From Bacteroidales bacterium UBA1216 (lineage in GTDB: Bacteria > Bacteroidota > Bacteroidia > Bacteroidales > Paludibacteraceae): a stretch of DNA of 34,796 bases. The stretch covers positions 881 to 35,676 of the forward strand of contig DBXI01000050.1 of the NCBI GenBank assembly GCA_002309255.1. Reading direction: 5' to 3'. Of this stretch, positions 31,885-34,796 are shown one piece after another. The notes beneath the pieces were generated by a model that made no database searches, was not told the DNA's origin, and saw only the letters and a program-made list of their open reading frames with translations. Made by a program: the position numbers and the translations under genes. The first letter of the stretch is position 1. Every line of letters starts with the position of its first letter.

Positions 31885-32730
31885 ATGAGCAAATATGAAG
31901 AGTTACGCGTAGCTGAAGGCGTATATGTACCGCAGGTGGGTATCACGTATCCCGAAGATAATCCGTACGAACAACTCGTCCATCCGAAATTTACGAGCCA
32001 CTTCACGGTGGATGAGAACTATCCGTTTGTGGATGACAGTTTTCGTTTTCGGTTCAACAATGTTGTGTTAGTCACGCTGATCTTGCGTATATTGATGCGC
32101 ATCTCGTTGCACGTGAAAATGGGGCTGCGCTACAAGGGTAGGTCGAATCTGTGCAAGTACCGCAAGCAGCTTGCCAACGGTGCAATCACCATTGCTAACC
32201 ACTGCTTCCGTCTGGATTGTCCGTGCGTGCTGCTGGCAACGAAGGTGCCATTCAATGTCAGAATTCCGATGTTCGCGCCCAATTTCGGCACGAAGGACGG
32301 ATTTTTTATGAAGACCGTTGGCGGAGTGCCAATCCCCGATCAGGAGGCGGGAATGGCAGCATTGAAGAAGTTCAACGAGGCCTTTGACGAGTTCCACCGC
32401 CGAGGTTATTGGATGCATGTCTTCCCCGAAGCCAAGCGCTGGGATTTCTATAAGCCGTTGCGTCCGTTCCAGAAAGGTGCGTTCACCATGGCGTACAAGT
32501 ACGACATGCCATTGCTGCCGTGTGTGATCACGTTCCGCGAGCGGAAGGGCATATACCGCCTGTTTGCCCCCAAGAACCTCCCTCTGCTGCAGGTGGAGAT
32601 CGGCGAACCCATTATCCCCGACAAGTCGCACCCCCGTGCACAAGAAGTGAACCGACTGCTGGACACAGCGCACAAACAGATGGAACGAATGGCGGGCATA
32701 ACACATAACCCCTGGCCGAATACAATCTAA
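31885..32730 (+). CDS. PlsC-like lysophospholipid acyltransferase
   Basis: A 281-residue protein of the 1-acyl-glycerol-3-phosphate acyltransferase type. The catalytic H(X4)D motif is NHCFRLDCP near residues 109-117, and FPEAKRWDF is the substrate motif equivalent to FPEGTRS. The region LPCVITFRERKGIYRL follows. A hydrophobic segment near residues 55-70 may tether it to the membrane. It probably transfers an acyl chain to a lipid precursor; phosphatidic acid formation is the usual role, but ornithine-lipid synthesis is another possibility. Last gene of its operon, with a strong terminator after it. Confidence 0.85.
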   Translation: MSKYEELRVAEGVYVPQVGITYPEDNPYEQLVHPKFTSHFTVDENYPFVDDSFRFRFNNVVLVTLILRILMRISLHVKMGLRYKGRSNLCKYRKQLANGAITIANHCFRLDCPCVLLATKVPFNVRIPMFAPNFGTKDGFFMKTVGGVPIPDQEAGMAALKKFNEAFDEFHRRGYWMHVFPEAKRWDFYKPLRPFQKGAFTMAYKYDMPLLPCVITFRERKGIYRLFAPKNLPLLQVEIGEPIIPDKSHPRAQEVNRLLDTAHKQMERMAGITHNPWPNTI

Positions 32731-32758
32731 GTCTTGAATAGATAAACAAACGCACTTT

Positions 32759-32796
32759 TGGCTGTAACTGTTTGATGTTGCAGCCATACTTTTTTT
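32759..32796 (+). terminator. intrinsic terminator after the acyltransferase
   Basis: A 10-bp stem TGGCTGTAAC / GTTGCAGCCA with one G-T pair and an 8-nt loop (32759-32786), followed by a seven-T run (32790-32796). Confidence 0.85.
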
Positions 32797-32879
32797 GTGC
32801 TAAAAAAAAGGTTCCGAAAAGTGAAAATTGTGTGCTATATATGACAAAAAAATAATAAAAAAATTTTCCTTCAAAAAAA

Positions 32880-32911
32880 TTTGCAAATATCATAAAATTG
32901 TTGTATTTTTG
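32880..32911 (+). promoter_or_regulatory. Bacteroidota-type promoter for nrdD
   Basis: A -33 TTTG (32880-32883), 20 bp, and a -7 TATTTTTG (32904-32911). Transcription from it would give an untranslated leader of about 260 nt. Confidence 0.72.
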
Positions 32912-32914
32912 CAA

Positions 32915-33180
32915 CACATTTCGCGAGAAAAAACGAAAAGTTTCCCGAAAGTTTTTCGTATGTGCTTGAAAATAAGCCATATGACTAAAAGTGGGTGGTG
33001 CGAAAGTTGTCCAAAATGGAAAACTTTGTACTAAGGTGTGGTGTCGAAAGTTGTCAGTTTTGGAAAACTTTTGAAGAATGCTTGATTGAAAAATCATAGT
33101 CCCGCGGGTGGCGCGACCATTTACGCAGGGGCTTGGAAATAATCGCCTCGTTTAGGGGCATAGAAAAACAATAAACATAC
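32915..33180 (+). promoter_or_regulatory. long structured leader of nrdD
   Basis: This untranslated stretch has several candidate stems. The first is ACGAAAA (32933-32939) with TTTTCGT (32953-32959), extended by TTT/AAA around CCCG. Then come the two tandem repeat hairpins described separately. Near the end GCCTC (33145-33149) pairs with GGGGC (33155-33159) about 20 nt before the ATG. No known riboswitch consensus is recognised. Ribonucleotide reductase genes are often feedback-controlled, so a regulatory leader is plausible but not shown. Confidence 0.45.
32991..33078 (+). repeat. two tandem 44-bp hairpin repeats in the nrdD leader
   Basis: Copy A is at 32991-33034 and copy B at 33035-33078. 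The shared core is GTGGTG, then CGAAAGTTGTC, five variable bases and TGGAAAACTTT. In each, AAAGTT pairs with AACTTT; in copy A TCC and GGA extend the stem. Confidence 0.75.
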
Positions 33181-34796
33181 ATGGAAACAAAAATCGTTAA
33201 ACGTGACGGAAAAGAAGTGCTCTTTTCCATCGACAAAATCAAAGATGCCATCAGCAAGGCATTTATTGCATCGGGAACGTTTGCCACAGAGGAGACGTTG
33301 ACAGCAGTCTTATCACACTTGCGCGTCCGTAGCGGAATGGGCGTGGAGGATATCCAGAACCAGGTAGAGGTTGCTCTGATGGCAGAGGGGTACTTCCAGG
33401 TAGCAAAGAACTACATGGTGTACCGCTACAAGCACTCGGAAGATCGTGAGACACTGGAGAAACTAAACTTCCTGATAGACTATTGCTCTGCCTCGAACGC
33501 AGCTACCGGTAGTAAGTATGATGCAAACGCCAATGTGGAGAAGAAGAACATTGCGACGTTGATTGGCGAACTGCCGAAGAGCAACTATATCCGTCTAAAC
33601 CGTCGCTTGCTGACCAACCGCATTGAGAAGATGTTTGGCAAGGAGATAGCTGACAAGTACATCAACCTATTGAATACGCACGTGCTGTACAAGAACGATG
33701 AGACCTCGCTGGCCAACTACTGTGCATCGGTAACTATGTATCCTTGGCTTCTGGAAGGCACGAAAGCCATTGGCGGTAATGCAGTTGCTCCGACGAACCT
33801 GAAGGCGTTTTGTGGCGGATTTGTGAACATGGTGTTCATGGTTAGTTCGATGCTCTCAGGCGCGTGCGCTACTCCCGAGTTCCTAATGTACATGAACTAC
33901 TTCTGCGAGAAGGAGTACGGCGAGGATTACTATAAGCGTGCTGATGAGGTGGTTGAGCTCAGCCTCAAGCGCCGCACGATCGACAAGATCCTGACCGACT
34001 GCTTCCAACAGGTCGTATACTCCATCAACCAGCCTGCCGGCGCACGTAACTATCAGTCGGTGTTCTGGAATATATCGTACTACGACCGCTACTACTTCGA
34101 GTCGATCTTTGGCGACTTCCGTTTCCCTGATGGTGAGAAGCCGCATTGGGACAGCCTTAACTGGCTGCAGAAGCGCTTCATGCGTTGGTTCAACCATGAG
34201 CGCACGCGTGCCGTACTCACCTTCCCCGTTGAGACTATGGCGCTGCTGTGCGAGAACGGCGACGTCAAGGACAAGGAGTACGGCGACTTCACCGCGCAGA
34301 TGTACGCCGAGGGACACTCGTTCTTCACCTACATGAGCGATAGCGCAGACTCGCTGGCCAGCTGCTGCCGTTTGCGTAACGAGATCACCGACAACGGCTT
34401 CAGTTACACGCTGGGTGCCGGTGGCGTCAGCACAGGTTCGAAGAGCGTGCTCACCATCAATCTGAACCGCGCCATACAATATGCCGTGCGCCAGGGAATG
34501 GCTTACCCCGCATATATTGAGGAGGTGGTTGACCTGATGCACAAGGTGCAGCTCGCATACGATGCTAACCTGCATGAGCTGCAGAAGCAAGGCATGTTGC
34601 CGCTGTTCGATTCGGGCTTTGTTAACCTCGGCCGTCAGTACCTGACCATCGGCGTGAACGGACTGGTGGAAGGTGCAGAGTTCCTGGGCATCAAGATCAC
34701 CGACAACGACGACTATGCTCACTACGTACAAGAGGTGCTGGGCATCATCGAGCGCAAGAACAAGGAGTATCGCACCAAGGATGTGATGTTCAACTG
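33181..34796 (+). CDS. nrdD: anaerobic ribonucleoside-triphosphate reductase, C-terminus beyond the right edge
   Basis: An open frame of 538 codons that runs to the right edge without a stop. The N-terminal ATP-cone (residues 3-90: KIVKRDGKEVLFSIDKIKDA) senses dATP/ATP. The catalytic barrel follows with YANYC-like and FCGGFVNMVFMVSSMLSGAC regions, and SADSLASCCRLRNEI near residues 388-402 carries the paired cysteines of the active-site region; GGVSTGSKSVLTINLNR is also typical. NrdD makes dNTPs from NTPs without oxygen using a glycyl radical made by NrdG; the radical glycine lies outside the window. It implies anaerobic or microaerobic growth. Confidence 0.94.
   Translation, partial: METKIVKRDGKEVLFSIDKIKDAISKAFIASGTFATEETLTAVLSHLRVRSGMGVEDIQNQVEVALMAEGYFQVAKNYMVYRYKHSEDRETLEKLNFLIDYCSASNAATGSKYDANANVEKKNIATLIGELPKSNYIRLNRRLLTNRIEKMFGKEIADKYINLLNTHVLYKNDETSLANYCASVTMYPWLLEGTKAIGGNAVAPTNLKAFCGGFVNMVFMVSSMLSGACATPEFLMYMNYFCEKEYGEDYYKRADEVVELSLKRRTIDKILTDCFQQVVYSINQPAGARNYQSVFWNISYYDRYYFESIFGDFRFPDGEKPHWDSLNWLQKRFMRWFNHERTRAVLTFPVETMALLCENGDVKDKEYGDFTAQMYAEGHSFFTYMSDSADSLASCCRLRNEITDNGFSYTLGAGGVSTGSKSVLTINLNRAIQYAVRQGMAYPAYIEEVVDLMHKVQLAYDANLHELQKQGMLPLFDSGFVNLGRQYLTIGVNGLVEGAEFLGIKITDNDDYAHYVQEVLGIIERKNKEYRTKDVMFN

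Noticed and set aside
32830..32845. A NrdR box upstream of nrdD (GTGCTATATATGAC)
   Set aside because: It resembles the ACACTATATATAGTGT consensus only in its AT centre, lacks the symmetric arms, and has no second box at the usual spacing.
32915..33180. A cobalamin riboswitch before nrdD
   Set aside because: The conserved B12-box pattern is absent, and class III reductases do not use cobalamin.

Overview
The window looks like chromosomal DNA of a Bacteroidales-type bacterium (phylum Bacteroidota). Three things point there. Thirteen sites match the Bacteroidota housekeeping promoter (a TTG/TTTG -33 element, 19-21 bp, then TAnnTTTG). The gene content is typical of the phylum: a Bacteroidota-style LptD, DUF2851, the BT_0820-like HAD protein, the PspC/PadR cassette and a C_GCAxxG_C_C protein. 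An anaerobic class III ribonucleotide reductase also fits. There is no rRNA, CRISPR array, integrase or intact insertion sequence. Most of the window is ordinary chromosome; the accessory-looking parts are about 1-6.3 kb and the leader of nrdD.

Layout. 1-2.9 kb (minus): a lipase-like alpha/beta hydrolase followed by an AMP-forming acyl-CoA ligase that runs off the left edge. 3.1-4.6 kb (plus): an AI-2E/PerM-family permease, then a small unknown frame and a GNAT gene broken by one stop codon. 4.6-5.8 kb (minus): an AT-richer solitary AAA_14/DUF4143 ATPase. 5.9-6.35 kb holds a decayed CarboxypepD_reg/TonB-receptor-like fragment with a G/C-skewed inverted repeat in it. 6.4-13.0 kb (minus): one apparent six-gene operon pheS-cysK-cysE-lpdA-nadA-acyl-CoA ligase behind a single promoter. 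13.2-20.9 kb (plus): lptD, then nitroreductase-pdxA-alaS-gtrA. 20.9-22.2 kb (minus): a pspC-padR-membrane protein cassette that converges on gtrA and shares a palindromic terminator with it. 22.4-23.7 kb (minus): a pseudopilin-like protein and rsmD. 23.9-27.5 kb (plus): an unusual RelA/SpoT homologue, recR, a membrane protein, a HAD hydrolase and a GNAT. 27.8-29.6 kb: dnaA and a C_GCAxxG_C_C protein. 29.7 kb: tRNA-Lys(CUU). 29.9-32.7 kb: hemolysin III-like protein, DUF2851 and a PlsC-like acyltransferase. 33.2 kb to the right edge: nrdD, preceded by a long leader with repeats.

Functionally the core genes cover translation (pheS, alaS, tRNA-Lys, rsmD), replication and repair (dnaA, recR, nrdD), cofactors (nadA, pdxA, lpdA), cysteine synthesis (cysK-cysE), envelope building (lptD, gtrA, plsC-like) and stringent response (rel). 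The most noteworthy points are: (1) a RelA/SpoT homologue that lacks both the HD hydrolase and the ACT domain but has its own promoter; (2) a roughly 260-nt nrdD leader with two tandem ~44-bp hairpin repeats; (3) a perfect 30-bp palindrome that encodes the last residues of two converging genes and is their shared terminator; (4) five different 7- or 8-bp tandem-repeat tracts placed in operon junctions or, once, inside alaS; (5) a DnaA whose box-recognition residues differ from the usual Asp-His pair.
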